64,000 bases of DNA from an uncultured Bacteroides sp. (GTDB taxonomy: Bacteria > Bacteroidota > Bacteroidia > Bacteroidales > Bacteroidaceae): positions 4,182,563 through 4,246,562 of the forward strand of contig NZ_OY781099.1 in the NCBI RefSeq assembly GCF_963676325.1, in the 5' to 3' direction. The notes under the pieces were generated by a model. The model had not been told where the DNA came from. It saw only the letters and a list, made by a program, of their open reading frames with translations, and made no database searches. The position numbers were made by a program, and so were the translations under genes. Shown here piece by piece: positions 35,474 through 44,860 of the stretch; position 1 is the first letter of the stretch; every line of letters begins with the position of its first letter.

Positions 35474-36055
35474 ATGAACACAATTGAACGAGCAAAGAAA
35501 ATCATGCTATCTCCAAAAACAGAATGGCAGGTTATTGACACGGAAGAAACAACAGCAGGCAAGCTTCTGACTACGTATCTGGTTGTATTGGCACTGATAC
35601 CCGCCGTTGGATGGTTTATTGGTTACGGATTAGTAGGATACAATATACTTGGCGTACACCTTGGATCGGTAAGTGCCGGCATTCGTCAGGCTGTTATCTC
35701 ATATGTAGGTACCATTGCCAGTGCATACCTTACTGCTTATATCATTGCTATGCTGGCTGGTAAGTTTCAATCAAAAGGAGACTTTAGCAAGGCATTTCAG
35801 TTAGTTGTATACTCTTACACACCAATGTTCCTGGCCGGAGCTTTATATATTATCCCATCTTTAGGAACTCTGGCAGGAATTGTGGGATTGTACGGCCTGT
35901 ATATTTTGTATCTGGGAATTGCTCCTATGATGAAAACACCCGAAGAAAAAGTAACCCCGTATTACCTTTCGTCCATAGTCTGTGTTATCCTTGTTTTCTT
36001 TTTATTCTCTACCCTGCTTAGCGCATTGTACATTCAGAAAGGCATAACTTTTTAA
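35474..36055 (+). CDS. Yip1-family membrane protein
   Basis: 193 residues with five or six hydrophobic segments. The N-terminal RAKKIMLSPKTEWQVIDTEE followed by membrane helices is characteristic of the Yip1/DUF1282 group found in Bacteroidetes. No catalytic motif. It is 11 bp upstream of the OmpA-family gene and likely co-transcribed with it. Confidence 0.8.
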   Translation: MNTIERAKKIMLSPKTEWQVIDTEETTAGKLLTTYLVVLALIPAVGWFIGYGLVGYNILGVHLGSVSAGIRQAVISYVGTIASAYLTAYIIAMLAGKFQSKGDFSKAFQLVVYSYTPMFLAGALYIIPSLGTLAGIVGLYGLYILYLGIAPMMKTPEEKVTPYYLSSIVCVILVFFLFSTLLSALYIQKGITF

Positions 36056-36066
36056 TAATTAAAACT

Positions 36067-37308
36067 ATGAAAAGAAACAGAATATTGTACCTTCTTTTGT
36101 TCCTGTTTGTATTTGTGAATGCAAACGGCCAGGGATGGCTAAAGAAGCTAGGGAACAAGGTTGTTGACAAGGTTGAGAAAAAGACCGAAAAGAAAACTGA
36201 CCAGGTTATTGACAATGAGCTCAATAAAGGGCAAAAGCCTGCAAATAAAAGTGATAGTAAGAATAAAGGTACTGAAAATGTTTCCGCGGAATCAGCAGAA
36301 AAAGGAAAGCTGGAAAGCTACTCTCGCTATGATTTTGTTCCGGGAGACCGGATTATCTATTTTGAAGACTTCAGCCAGGATGCCGTGGGCGACTTCCCTG
36401 CATTATGGACCACGGATGTATCCGGTGAAATCAATACGCTGAATGTTGGCCCCGGCCATTGGCTAAACCTGAACAGCGGAGAGGGAACCTATTGGTATAT
36501 GAAAGATATTGATTTCCCGGTGAACTTTATTCTGGAAATGGATATTGTTCCCAAAACTACCGCAACACGTATTGCTGCCGACCTTGTTCTTTTCGGGGAA
36601 AACAACCACAGTGAAATGGACAAAGAAGGAAACCCGGGTACCTGTGGTTTACATATTCAGATGGAAAAGGCAAACTGGATAACCAAGGGATATAAAAAAG
36701 GAAATAATGAATTTCTTTCAGGATTGTCTGCAGTAAACGCTGTCGAAGCGGGAAAAGTTAACCATGTAATTATCTGGGTTCAGAACCGGAGAGTACGTAT
36801 CTATCAGAAAGGTGCTAAAGTTCTTGATATGCCTACTAATATTTATGAAGGAAGCAAATTCAAACGGCTATGTTTTAAACTTTACAGAGGAGCTTCCTGC
36901 GGCTCTTATATCTCTAATATAAAGATTACTACTGCAGCACCCGATATGCGCAGCAAATTAATGACAGAAGGCAAACTGATTAGCTATGGCATTTATTTCG
37001 ACGTGAATAAAGATATCGTTAAGCCGGAATCATACGGTTCAATCAAGGAAATAGCCAATATTCTCAATGAGAATCCTGCAGTGCGGATAAAGATTACCGG
37101 ACATACCGACAGCGATGGCGATGATGCTTTAAATCTGGATCTTTCAAAACGCAGGGCAGCGAGCGTGAAGCAATCCCTGATAAATGAATTCAATATAAAC
37201 AGTTCAAGGATAGAGACTGACGGTAAAGGAGAAAGTGCACCCCTTGCCGGCAATAACAGTGCAGAGAACAAAGCTAAAAACCGTAGGGTAGAGTTTACTA
37301 AACTCTAA
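36067..37308 (+). CDS. OmpA-family cell-wall-binding protein
   Basis: 413 residues. Signal peptide to about residue 22; a Lys-rich linker (VDKVEKKTEKKTDQVID) and a middle beta-rich region (about 85-300, IIYFEDFSQDAVGDFP onward) precede a C-terminal OmpA domain (about 300-413) with ITGHTDSDGDDALNLDLSKRR and NRRVEF, the diaminopimelate-binding residues of the family. It would anchor the outer membrane to peptidoglycan. It is the last gene of the DUF4251-Yip1-OmpA set, followed by a hairpin. Confidence 0.9.
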   Translation: MKRNRILYLLLFLFVFVNANGQGWLKKLGNKVVDKVEKKTEKKTDQVIDNELNKGQKPANKSDSKNKGTENVSAESAEKGKLESYSRYDFVPGDRIIYFEDFSQDAVGDFPALWTTDVSGEINTLNVGPGHWLNLNSGEGTYWYMKDIDFPVNFILEMDIVPKTTATRIAADLVLFGENNHSEMDKEGNPGTCGLHIQMEKANWITKGYKKGNNEFLSGLSAVNAVEAGKVNHVIIWVQNRRVRIYQKGAKVLDMPTNIYEGSKFKRLCFKLYRGASCGSYISNIKITTAAPDMRSKLMTEGKLISYGIYFDVNKDIVKPESYGSIKEIANILNENPAVRIKITGHTDSDGDDALNLDLSKRRAASVKQSLINEFNINSSRIETDGKGESAPLAGNNSAENKAKNRRVEFTKL

Positions 37309-37323
37309 TAATAAAATAAAATC

Positions 37324-37364
37324 TGTTCCCTTTACTGCATTCTGATTATGCGGTAAAGGGAACA
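37324..37364 (+). terminator. Hairpin after the OmpA-family gene
   Basis: The 12-bp stem TGTTCCCTTTAC and its complement, extended by weaker pairs, starts 16 bp past the stop. No run of T follows, so it may be a 3' stabiliser rather than a strong terminator. Confidence 0.6.
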
Positions 37365-37477
37365 AATTAATAAACAATGCTATTTTAAAGTCAGATTATC
37401 ACTGATCGCCTTCCGGATTTTTAGATTACCTTTACGGGGTATATATATAATTCAGTAATCTAAAACTTCATCGAATT

Positions 37478-38044
37478 ATGAATCTTACTGTAACCCCCGA
37501 AATACAAGCTATCGTAACAAAACTCTATCAGGCAGCACACGCCGAACTTCAGGAAAAGATAATAACGTTACTTCACATCACTGAAGAGTATACTATTTTA
37601 GCCTCTGGAAAATCCCCGGTTGAACCGGATGATATCCATATACTCCCATTGGGAAGCGAAAAGACATCTGAAGAGTTCTTCAAGCACATCCCTCCCACTC
37701 CAAGTGAAATAGAATATGCCATTAACTTTACTGAAGATAATATTATTCCAATTAAAAAGCTATTACCGGCCAACTCTGAGCTATGCTCTGCTTCTCCTGC
37801 TATATATGAGATTGCTCTGCAATCGGGAAAAGAAGCACCCTCTCAGAAAGTTGTTTTATCAATCAAAGAGATGGAAGATATATTCAGTCGTTTAGCCGCA
37901 ATTATCTCAGGCAGACCTTTCAGTACCGACACTTTACCTGAAAGCAACTCTTTTGCAGCATCTTTATTAATTCTGAGAGAAGTAATGCATCATCTGGGGT
38001 TTCAGAACATCACAATCATAAAACCTCAGCAAGCATCCAAATAA
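37478..38044 (+). CDS. Hypothetical protein, 188 residues
   Basis: I do not recognise this protein. It has no signal peptide or membrane helix and is acidic, with helical stretches at both ends (IQAIVTKLYQAAHAELQEKIITLL; LLILREVMHHLGFQ). Codon use and length look like a real gene. It converges on the MgtC/DUF4010 gene with a 16-bp gap. Cytoplasmic by default. Confidence 0.6.
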   Translation: MNLTVTPEIQAIVTKLYQAAHAELQEKIITLLHITEEYTILASGKSPVEPDDIHILPLGSEKTSEEFFKHIPPTPSEIEYAINFTEDNIIPIKKLLPANSELCSASPAIYEIALQSGKEAPSQKVVLSIKEMEDIFSRLAAIISGRPFSTDTLPESNSFAASLLILREVMHHLGFQNITIIKPQQASK

Positions 38045-38060
38045 AACAATCAGTACTTAA

Positions 38061-39365
38061 TTACAGATAGAAAAAGAGAAGCAATAAAGCATTAACACCT
38101 ATAACAATAGAGAATCCGGTAGTAAGGTAAGGAAGCATTTCTTTCCTTCTGCCGGAAAAAAACAGCGCATAGCACATCTTCATCAGGTTATTACTAATGA
38201 TAGCCTGCAAGGTGCAAGCAACTGCTACACTCACAGCCACGCCTCCTGTATCCTGAAGCAGAGTAAGGATAAACGGTGTAATATCACTTAATCCGGATAA
38301 AAAGGAAAGTATATTTAATCCCCCTGTTCCGGCATAAATTAATGTGAAATGGGTCACAACAGTGAATACAACAAACAATATAGCAAAAATCAAGGCAACC
38401 TTAAACTCTAAAGGGTTGCTGCTTTCTTCATCCTCCTCGTCATTATTTTCCAAAACCTCTTTCTTTTCCGTTTTTCTGGAAATAAACCAGGCTACTATTG
38501 CCGAAACAAAAGACATGATAAGCAAATAAGGATATGCGGACTGGAATATCTTTAAACTAAAGATGGGTATAAGGATCAAGAAGCGAAGGTACATCATACT
38601 TACAGCCATAAGCATGGCCGCTACATATCCCGGGATTTCCCTCTCCTTTGCATGCTTGCATCTACGCGCCAGGACAGAAATAGTAGCAGTACTGCTGTAT
38701 AATCCTCCAATAATACCGGCAAGTAGCGTTCCTGATTCTTTGAATACATATCTCTTAAGCAAATAAGAAAGATATGAAATGCCCGAAACCACTACAGTGG
38801 CAAGCCAGACTGTGTATGGAGTAAGGTTTATACCGGGAATTAGGTTTTCATTAGGAAGCATTGGAAGAATAATACCACTGATTGCAAGGAACTTTGCCAG
38901 AGTAATCATCTCATCATTTTGCATATGCTGAGCAATTTCCGTGAATGTGCTCTTCATTTCAGTAAACAGAAGCACAGTTACCACTACCATGATATAAAAC
39001 CAGGAAGGCTGGGTAACCACAATCGGTGCCAGACAGTAGGTGATTAATCCGGTAACAATGGTGGTAATACCAAAAATGTTATGCTGGGCCATCTTCACGT
39101 AATAGTTCAGCCCGAAAAGAATGATCAGGGCTAGTCCGCCACCCATAAAAAGGCGCATATCATCCTTGTCGAGAATATAGAGAAGATAGCCCAGAATCCC
39201 GATAAACGTAAATGTGCGGTCTGTTCCAAAAAAGGTCTTCTCTGCTCCTTCTCCCTCTTTCTTCAGGCTCATTTTGCGCTGAGAAAGACCAATAAGAAGA
39301 GAAAACAAAGTTACCAGAACAAATGTTACCAGTTCCTGAGGGAAAATAGAATAAAGCTTCTCCAT
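38061..39365 (-). CDS. MgtC/DUF4010-family membrane protein
   Basis: The start is taken at ATG 39365 (MEKLYSIFPQELVTFVLVTL), giving 434 residues; the ATG at 39482 adds 39 residues lacking family features. The first 140 residues have the MgtC-like helices (LFSLLIGLSQRK, GTDRTFTFIGILGYLL), and the rest is a DUF4010 membrane domain, about 12 helices in all. An acidic loop (NNDEEDEESSNP) separates two halves. Its transport role is unknown. Confidence 0.8.
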   Translation of the reverse strand: MEKLYSIFPQELVTFVLVTLFSLLIGLSQRKMSLKKEGEGAEKTFFGTDRTFTFIGILGYLLYILDKDDMRLFMGGGLALIILFGLNYYVKMAQHNIFGITTIVTGLITYCLAPIVVTQPSWFYIMVVVTVLLFTEMKSTFTEIAQHMQNDEMITLAKFLAISGIILPMLPNENLIPGINLTPYTVWLATVVVSGISYLSYLLKRYVFKESGTLLAGIIGGLYSSTATISVLARRCKHAKEREIPGYVAAMLMAVSMMYLRFLILIPIFSLKIFQSAYPYLLIMSFVSAIVAWFISRKTEKKEVLENNDEEDEESSNPLEFKVALIFAILFVVFTVVTHFTLIYAGTGGLNILSFLSGLSDITPFILTLLQDTGGVAVSVAVACTLQAIISNNLMKMCYALFFSGRRKEMLPYLTTGFSIVIGVNALLLLFFYL

Positions 39366-39525
39366 AATCTTAATATTATTTCTAATATTTTCACTAATAA
39401 AGGTGTGTAATGCATTCATATCTTCACACCAATCAGCAAAAATCTGCAATAGTTTTAAATGAATATAATTGAATAAAAACAACTACTCAAAAACAAACTT
39501 AGGATTTATATCGGACAATAGCAAA

Positions 39526-39996
39526 TTATTTCCAGGATGTGAACGGCTGTTTCATCAGGGTTGAATTATAATAGCGCCTATCTCCAGTTACCTCTTCACC
39601 GATGAATTGGGGCTTTTCGAATGATTCATCTTCAGAAGCCAGTTCCACCTCAGCCAGAATCAGTCCTTGGTTTTCTCCATAAAACTCGTCAACTTCGAAT
39701 GTGTGACGGCCACTTTTAACCAGGTATCTGGTTTTATCAATGATACCCGGTTCACAAAGCTTCATCAACTCAAGAGCTTCATCTAGTGAAATCTCTTTCT
39801 CCCACTCATACCTGCTTGTACCCGAAGCATTGGAAGCTCCTTTAATGGTTAAATATCCCTTTTCATCGCGTATTCTTACACGAACAGTGCGCCCATGCGC
39901 ACTGCTTATGTAACCTTGTACAATATGACTTTGAGAATAAGCCTCCGACTTAAATTCTCCTTTTACCAAGAATTTCCGTTCTATCTCCTGCGCCAT
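39526..39996 (-). CDS. CYTH-domain triphosphate-tunnel protein
   Basis: 156 residues. It opens with the ExExK signature EIERKFLV and contains alternating charged strands (RVRIRDEKGYLTIKG, FEVDEFYGENQGLILAEVEL) that line the tunnel. Members hydrolyse inorganic triphosphate or thiamine triphosphate, or make cAMP; the substrate is unresolved. It begins 2 bp before the porin's end and so is co-directional and likely in one transcript with it. Confidence 0.88.
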   Translation of the reverse strand: MAQEIERKFLVKGEFKSEAYSQSHIVQGYISSAHGRTVRVRIRDEKGYLTIKGASNASGTSRYEWEKEISLDEALELMKLCEPGIIDKTRYLVKSGRHTFEVDEFYGENQGLILAEVELASEDESFEKPQFIGEEVTGDRRYYNSTLMKQPFTSWK

Positions 39997-39998
39997 TA

Positions 39999-41312
39999 TT
40001 AGAAACTTAATTGAGCACGAAGAGTAACAATGCTATAATCATTACCTACTTTGTCCATATTCTTATCAACTTTTGAAGGATCTTTGGTTACGGCTCCTAA
40101 ATTATCATACCCTACACCATACGATCCTGCACCATTTGCATATTTATCATGGTTAACATATGAATAGTTCAGCTGAAACTTCAGGTACTTGCTTGCATAA
40201 TAGTTAACTCCCAATGTGTATGCATTAGATTGTCCGCCATTAAAGTTTGTTCCATTCATATCAAGACGATCATAACGGGCAGCCACTTCCACATCTCCCC
40301 ACTCTTTTCCGCAAGAAGGCTGAGTAAATGCACCTTTTGAAGCAACATATTTCTGCTCACCACCAAACAATATACAAGCAGCTTCAGCATAATAACCGTT
40401 AAACTTCTCAGTAGCAAGACCTCCAATTCTGTGAGTCTGGTTCAGTATATATTCACTCTGGAAACGGACAGCATGGCTATAAGCAGCAAGTTCACCGCCA
40501 AACAACCAATCGTGATCGACATTAGTGATGAAGTTTGTATCCATAAACTTAACCTTATCAATCCCTGAAAGAGAAGTAGTACTATATCTCACAGTATTTG
40601 GTTTTCCTGTACCGATATCCGTTTTTGGCGTACGGTAAGAAGCTGCAACTCCTAAGTGAAAACCTTTATCTTTAGCCTTTGAGAAAGGCATCCATACAGT
40701 TCGGAATGTATAAGAAATACCTTCGTCCTGACCATTCTTTAGATTTGCATCCACATTATCTTTTTCCGTGCTGCCACCTATCTTCTGGAAATGAACACCA
40801 GCTTGTCCCAGAAACTGATTTTTCTGATAAGCTCCCTGAACACCGAAATGATATTCCGGTGAAAAAGCAGAAACTACATTAGGATGTTCAATGAAAAGGA
40901 AATCTCCCGAAGAAGTCATAGTCAACATGGAAAAACCTTCCTGGAAGTTACCCAGGCGGAAATTCAGTCCATTTAAGAAATCATACTTTAGATAGCAGTC
41001 TTTTAGAGAAAAGGCACCTCCGGCCATATCTATTTCTACTTTTCCGGAAAGATTCTTCCCAAAAGTAGCATTTGTATTAAGCCTTACACGACGGAAACCT
41101 ACACCATTAGCCAAAGGCTGAAAGTCTCCTCCGGAATAAAATGCACCATCGGCCTGTATACGACCACCAAAAGAAAGCTTTAAATCACTTTGTGATAACT
41201 GAAATGGAGAGGCTTCTTTATTCTTCTCAGAAACAGATGCCGGCTCACCCGCAAAAGTATAAACTGATGCAGATAATAAACAAAACAAAGGAAGCAATGT
41301 TAGCTTTTTCAT
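39999..41312 (-). CDS. Phosphate-selective porin (OprO/OprP family)
   Basis: 437 residues: signal peptide ending TFAGEP, then a beta-barrel with alternating aromatic strands and the family's early SFGGRIQADGAFY and VGFRRVRLNTNATFG; it ends in aromatic-terminated RAQLSF, as outer-membrane proteins do. It probably forms a specific channel for phosphate or small anions. CYTH follows with a 2-bp gap, which could link phosphate uptake and polyphosphate use, but that is only inference. Confidence 0.85.
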   Translation of the reverse strand: MKKLTLLPLFCLLSASVYTFAGEPASVSEKNKEASPFQLSQSDLKLSFGGRIQADGAFYSGGDFQPLANGVGFRRVRLNTNATFGKNLSGKVEIDMAGGAFSLKDCYLKYDFLNGLNFRLGNFQEGFSMLTMTSSGDFLFIEHPNVVSAFSPEYHFGVQGAYQKNQFLGQAGVHFQKIGGSTEKDNVDANLKNGQDEGISYTFRTVWMPFSKAKDKGFHLGVAASYRTPKTDIGTGKPNTVRYSTTSLSGIDKVKFMDTNFITNVDHDWLFGGELAAYSHAVRFQSEYILNQTHRIGGLATEKFNGYYAEAACILFGGEQKYVASKGAFTQPSCGKEWGDVEVAARYDRLDMNGTNFNGGQSNAYTLGVNYYASKYLKFQLNYSYVNHDKYANGAGSYGVGYDNLGAVTKDPSKVDKNMDKVGNDYSIVTLRAQLSF

Positions 41313-41352
41313 AACTAGATAATATAATGATTATTGCTGCCTCAGGAAAAAT

Positions 41353-41387
41353 AAAAAAAGCGGGAAAGGCCATTATTCTTTTCCCGC
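41353..41387 (-). terminator. Rho-independent terminator (minus strand)
   Basis: The stem GCGGGAAA pairs with TTTCCCGC around a 12-base loop and is followed on the minus strand by a run of seven T. It directly follows the 43-residue open frame. Confidence 0.85.
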
Positions 41388-41394
41388 CTGAATC

Positions 41395-41526
41395 TTATGC
41401 AAAGAAAGAAGACCCCAACAGCAGAACCAGACACAGAATGATTAATACAATAACCACAATCTGAAATACTCGTTTAGCCTGCATTTCTTCTTTTTTAGCG
41501 AACACCGCTTTTTTATTCTTTCCCAT
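41395..41526 (-). CDS. Small membrane protein, 43 residues
   Basis: The ATG at 41526 opens a 43-residue frame: a charged N-terminus (MGKNKKAVFAKKEEMQAKR), then one strongly hydrophobic helix (VFQIVVIVLIILCLVLLLG) and a short end. Its stop lies just before a clear terminator on the same strand, which supports a real transcript. Topology is probably N-in with a single inner-membrane helix. I do not recognise a family. Confidence 0.6.
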   Translation of the reverse strand: MGKNKKAVFAKKEEMQAKRVFQIVVIVLIILCLVLLLGSSFFA

Positions 41527-41678
41527 GGCAATTAAATTATTAGGTTTAACATGATCCCTTGTGTTTACCCCAAAATTATAAATAAAAAATCATATTGCAA
41601 GCAATAGTTCTTTAAAAATAAGTCATTCGAGAAACAATTTATTACAAGGGCTCATCGCGCCATTCCAAAAAAAGTTTT

Positions 41679-42798
41679 TTATTCCTGAGACTCTCCTGCA
41701 AATTCCATCAGATATGCCTTGATAAAACCATCAATCTTGCCATCCATTACTCCACCCACATCAGATGACTGGAAGTTTGTACGATGGTCTTTCACACGAC
41801 GGTCATCAAATACATAACTACGAATCTGCGAACCCCATTCAATCTTTTTCTTTCCGGCCTCTACCTTTGCCTGTAAAGCCATCTTCTTCTGCAGAGCCAG
41901 ATCATATAATTGTGAACGAAGTAAGCGCAACGCATTCTCACGGTTGTCGCCCTGCGAACGGCTTTCTGTATTTTCAATCAGGATCTCACGTGTCTCGCCT
42001 GTATCTGGATCCGTATAATTATATCGGATACGAACACCTGTTTCAACCTTATTTACGTTCTGTCCACCGGCACCACCCGAACGGAATGTATCCCATGTAT
42101 AATCAGCAGGATTAATATCAATCTCAATGGAATCGTCTACTAAAGGAGTCACAAAAACGGATGCAAATGAAGTCATACGTTTTCCCTGAGCATTGTAAGG
42201 CGACACACGTACCAGACGGTGAACACCATTTTCGCCTTTCAGATAACCGTAAGCATAATCTCCTTCAAGCTGCATGGTAACCGTTTTAATTCCGGCTTCA
42301 TCACCTTCAAGTAAGTTAACAACTGTAAGCTTATAATTGTTTGCTTCCGCCCAACGCATATACATACGCATCAACATAGAAGCCCAATCCTGACTTTCCG
42401 TTCCTCCTGCTCCTGAATTTATCTTAAGGACACAACCCAACTGGTCAGCTTCTTCACGAAGCATATTTTTCAGTTCCAGATTTTCCAGGTTCTCGATAGC
42501 TTTCGCATAATCCTCGTCAATCTCCTGTTCCGTTACCAGCTCATCTTTATAAAAATCAAAAGCCAGTTCCAGCTCATCAGCCAGAATCTTCATCTCATTG
42601 TATCCGTCAATCCATCCCTGGATTCCTTTTACTTTCTTCATCTGAGCCTCGGCTGCTTTCGCATCATCCCAGAAACCCGGAGCCTGGGTTCTTAATTGCT
42701 CTTCTTCTACTTCAACAAGTTTATTGTCGATGTCAAAGATACCTCCTCAGCGCATCAGTGCGCTCTTTCACGTCTTTAAGTTGTTCGATTGTTATCAT
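41679..42798 (-). CDS. prfB: Peptide chain release factor 2, with programmed +1 frameshift
   Basis: The product is 372 residues when read as two parts: 21 codons from ATG 42798 to CTT, then +1 frame past an in-frame TGA at 42735-42733 to the stop at 41679. The class I release-factor GGQ loop is present (RSGGAGGQNVNKVETG), as is the N-terminal helical domain. It releases chains at UGA and UAA. The internal stop makes its synthesis self-regulating: low RF2 favours shifting. It is not a pseudogene. The usual SPF tripeptide for stop recognition is not obvious by eye, since that stretch reads VSPYNAQGK. Confidence 0.97.
42733..42747 (-). promoter_or_regulatory. prfB programmed-frameshift signal
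   Basis: The minus strand reads AGGAGGTATCTTTGA: an internal Shine-Dalgarno-like AGGAGG, 3 bases, the slippery CTT and the in-frame stop TGA followed by C. Apart from one base it is the E. coli signal. The ribosome slips +1 at CTT when RF2 is scarce. Confidence 0.95.
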
Positions 42799-42996
42799 CT
42801 CTGATTGTTATTAATATTTTTGAGTGTGCAAAGATAGATATTATTTTATTAGCTATAAAAGAGTTAAAGGTAAATATAATACATCAAAACAACATCTTAC
42901 ACAAAACAAACAGCAACAAGGACCAACCTGCTGCTGTCTGAAAAATTATTCTTTCTATATTAGATTATAATTTCGGGGGAATATTTAAATCATATT

Positions 42997-44766
42997 TTAC
43001 TTGTAGATAGGGCCATAATTTGCACAAGCTCTGTAATCAGCTCCCTCCTGATCCATGCCAAAGGCATTCCATGCAGCAGGACGGAAAATATCATCCTCCT
43101 TTACATTGTGCATACATACAGGAATGCGAAGGATAGCGGCCAAGGTTATTAAGTCTTTTCCAATATGTCCATAACTGATTGCCCCGTGATTTGCCCCCCA
43201 GTTATTCATTACCGAATAAACATCTTTGAAAGGAGATTTATCTGTCAGGCGAGGAACAAACCATGTGGTAGGCCAGGTCTTGTCTGTCCGGACATTAAGT
43301 GCCTGATGAATTTCGGGATCAATCTCTACAGTCCATCCTTCAGCTATCTGAAGTACCGGGCCCAGACCTTTCACCAGATTCAGACGCATCATGGTAACAG
43401 GCATATCACCTTTTGATAAGAAATTAGACGAATAACCACCGCCACGGAAGTAGTCACGGTTAGCCGGATACCAGGTTGTTGCAGCCAGACAATCTTCAAC
43501 CTCTTTTTCAGTAATCTCCCATGCCGGTTTCATGGCCGGTTTTCCATCCTTAGTCTGCTGTCCCGTTCCGTCCAATGTTGTTGCACCTGAGTTTATCAAA
43601 TGAATAATTCCACCGGCCGATCTTCCTGTCAGTTTCTTTCCGGTTACTCTTTTCACAGCTTCCGGACTCCAGAAGGTACGTACATCGGAGAATATCTGAG
43701 CCGTTTGAGTAAGCAGATGTCCAAAGAGCATAGCAACCCCATTACAAGCGTCATTCTCTGTAGCAAGAACAAAAGCTTCGCGGATACCATTCCAGTCGAA
43801 AGAAGTATTAAGCAACGCTTCTGAGAAATCGCCATTAGGCATAAAGTCCGTCCACTGACGTTGTCCCTGGAAACCTGCGGCAATCGCATTATGTCCCAGT
43901 GCCTCTTCCTTAAAGCCCAGATCTTTCAATTTAGGATTTCCTTGCATAAGGTCACGAAGAATAATAGTCATCTTCACAACAAATTCCCAGTCGGCATCCT
44001 TTGCTTCGCGTGTTTTTGTCTTTGCAAGAACATTAAAATCAGTTCCTTCGTTAGATTTACAGTACTTTTCTGTCCATTTCATCGCTTTTGAGAACTCTTC
44101 CTTATCATAAATCCCCTCATTCACTCTACGGATAATTTCACTCATATCTACTGATTCGTTGCGCATACCCAGGTATTCCTGAAAGAAGTTAGTATCAACA
44201 ATAGAGCCGGCAATACCCATAGACACGCTACCAATGGAAAGATAAGACTTTCCTCTCATAGTAGCTGCAGCCTGAGCAGCCCGGGCAAAGCGAAGTAATT
44301 TTTCTGCCACATCAGCAGGAATAGAATTATCGTCCAGATCCTGCACATCACGACCATATATACCGAAAGCAGGAAGACCTTTCTGAGCATGAGCAGCCAG
44401 AACCGCAGCCAGATAAACAGCCCCCGGACGTTCTGTTCCGTTGAATCCCCAAACAGCTTTCGGATAATGAGAATTCATATCCATTGTTTCGGCACCATAA
44501 CACCAACATGAGGTAACAGTGATGGTTGCCCCGACTCCTGCCCGTTCAAACTTCTCGGCACAAGCGGCAGTTTCGGCCACACGACCAATTGTTCCGTCTG
44601 CAATCACACATTCAACCGGCGAGCCATCACCATTTTTCAGGTTTGAGGAGATTAAATCGGCCACAGCCTTTGCCAGATTCATGGTCTTTTCTTCTAGACT
44701 TTCGCGCACACCGTCCTGACGTGCGTCAATTGTAGGACGAATCCCGATTTTTGGATAGTTTTTCAT
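42997..44766 (-). CDS. fucI: L-fucose isomerase
   Basis: 589 residues, full family length. It converts L-fucose to L-fuculose, the first step of fucose use. Visible family regions include the N-terminal PKIGIRPTIDARQDGVRE, then AVWGFNGTERPGAVYLAA, LGHNAIAAGFQGQRQW and LATENDACNG, which hold the Glu and Asp of the manganese site. It is 94 bp downstream of the GntR regulator on the same strand. The usual partners (fuculokinase, aldolase, permease) are not in this window. Confidence 0.96.
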   Translation of the reverse strand: MKNYPKIGIRPTIDARQDGVRESLEEKTMNLAKAVADLISSNLKNGDGSPVECVIADGTIGRVAETAACAEKFERAGVGATITVTSCWCYGAETMDMNSHYPKAVWGFNGTERPGAVYLAAVLAAHAQKGLPAFGIYGRDVQDLDDNSIPADVAEKLLRFARAAQAAATMRGKSYLSIGSVSMGIAGSIVDTNFFQEYLGMRNESVDMSEIIRRVNEGIYDKEEFSKAMKWTEKYCKSNEGTDFNVLAKTKTREAKDADWEFVVKMTIILRDLMQGNPKLKDLGFKEEALGHNAIAAGFQGQRQWTDFMPNGDFSEALLNTSFDWNGIREAFVLATENDACNGVAMLFGHLLTQTAQIFSDVRTFWSPEAVKRVTGKKLTGRSAGGIIHLINSGATTLDGTGQQTKDGKPAMKPAWEITEKEVEDCLAATTWYPANRDYFRGGGYSSNFLSKGDMPVTMMRLNLVKGLGPVLQIAEGWTVEIDPEIHQALNVRTDKTWPTTWFVPRLTDKSPFKDVYSVMNNWGANHGAISYGHIGKDLITLAAILRIPVCMHNVKEDDIFRPAAWNAFGMDQEGADYRACANYGPIYK

Positions 44767-44860
44767 AATCGAATAAAGTTACAAAGTATTGATCTATAAT
44801 TAAATTTAAGTTCTCAAATCTATGCTGAGCGATGTTGACAAATAGAGATAAAGAAAAGTT

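Noticed and set aside
41679..42641. Truncated release factor starting at ATG 42641
   Set aside because: The bases upstream encode the missing N-terminus once the programmed +1 shift is applied.
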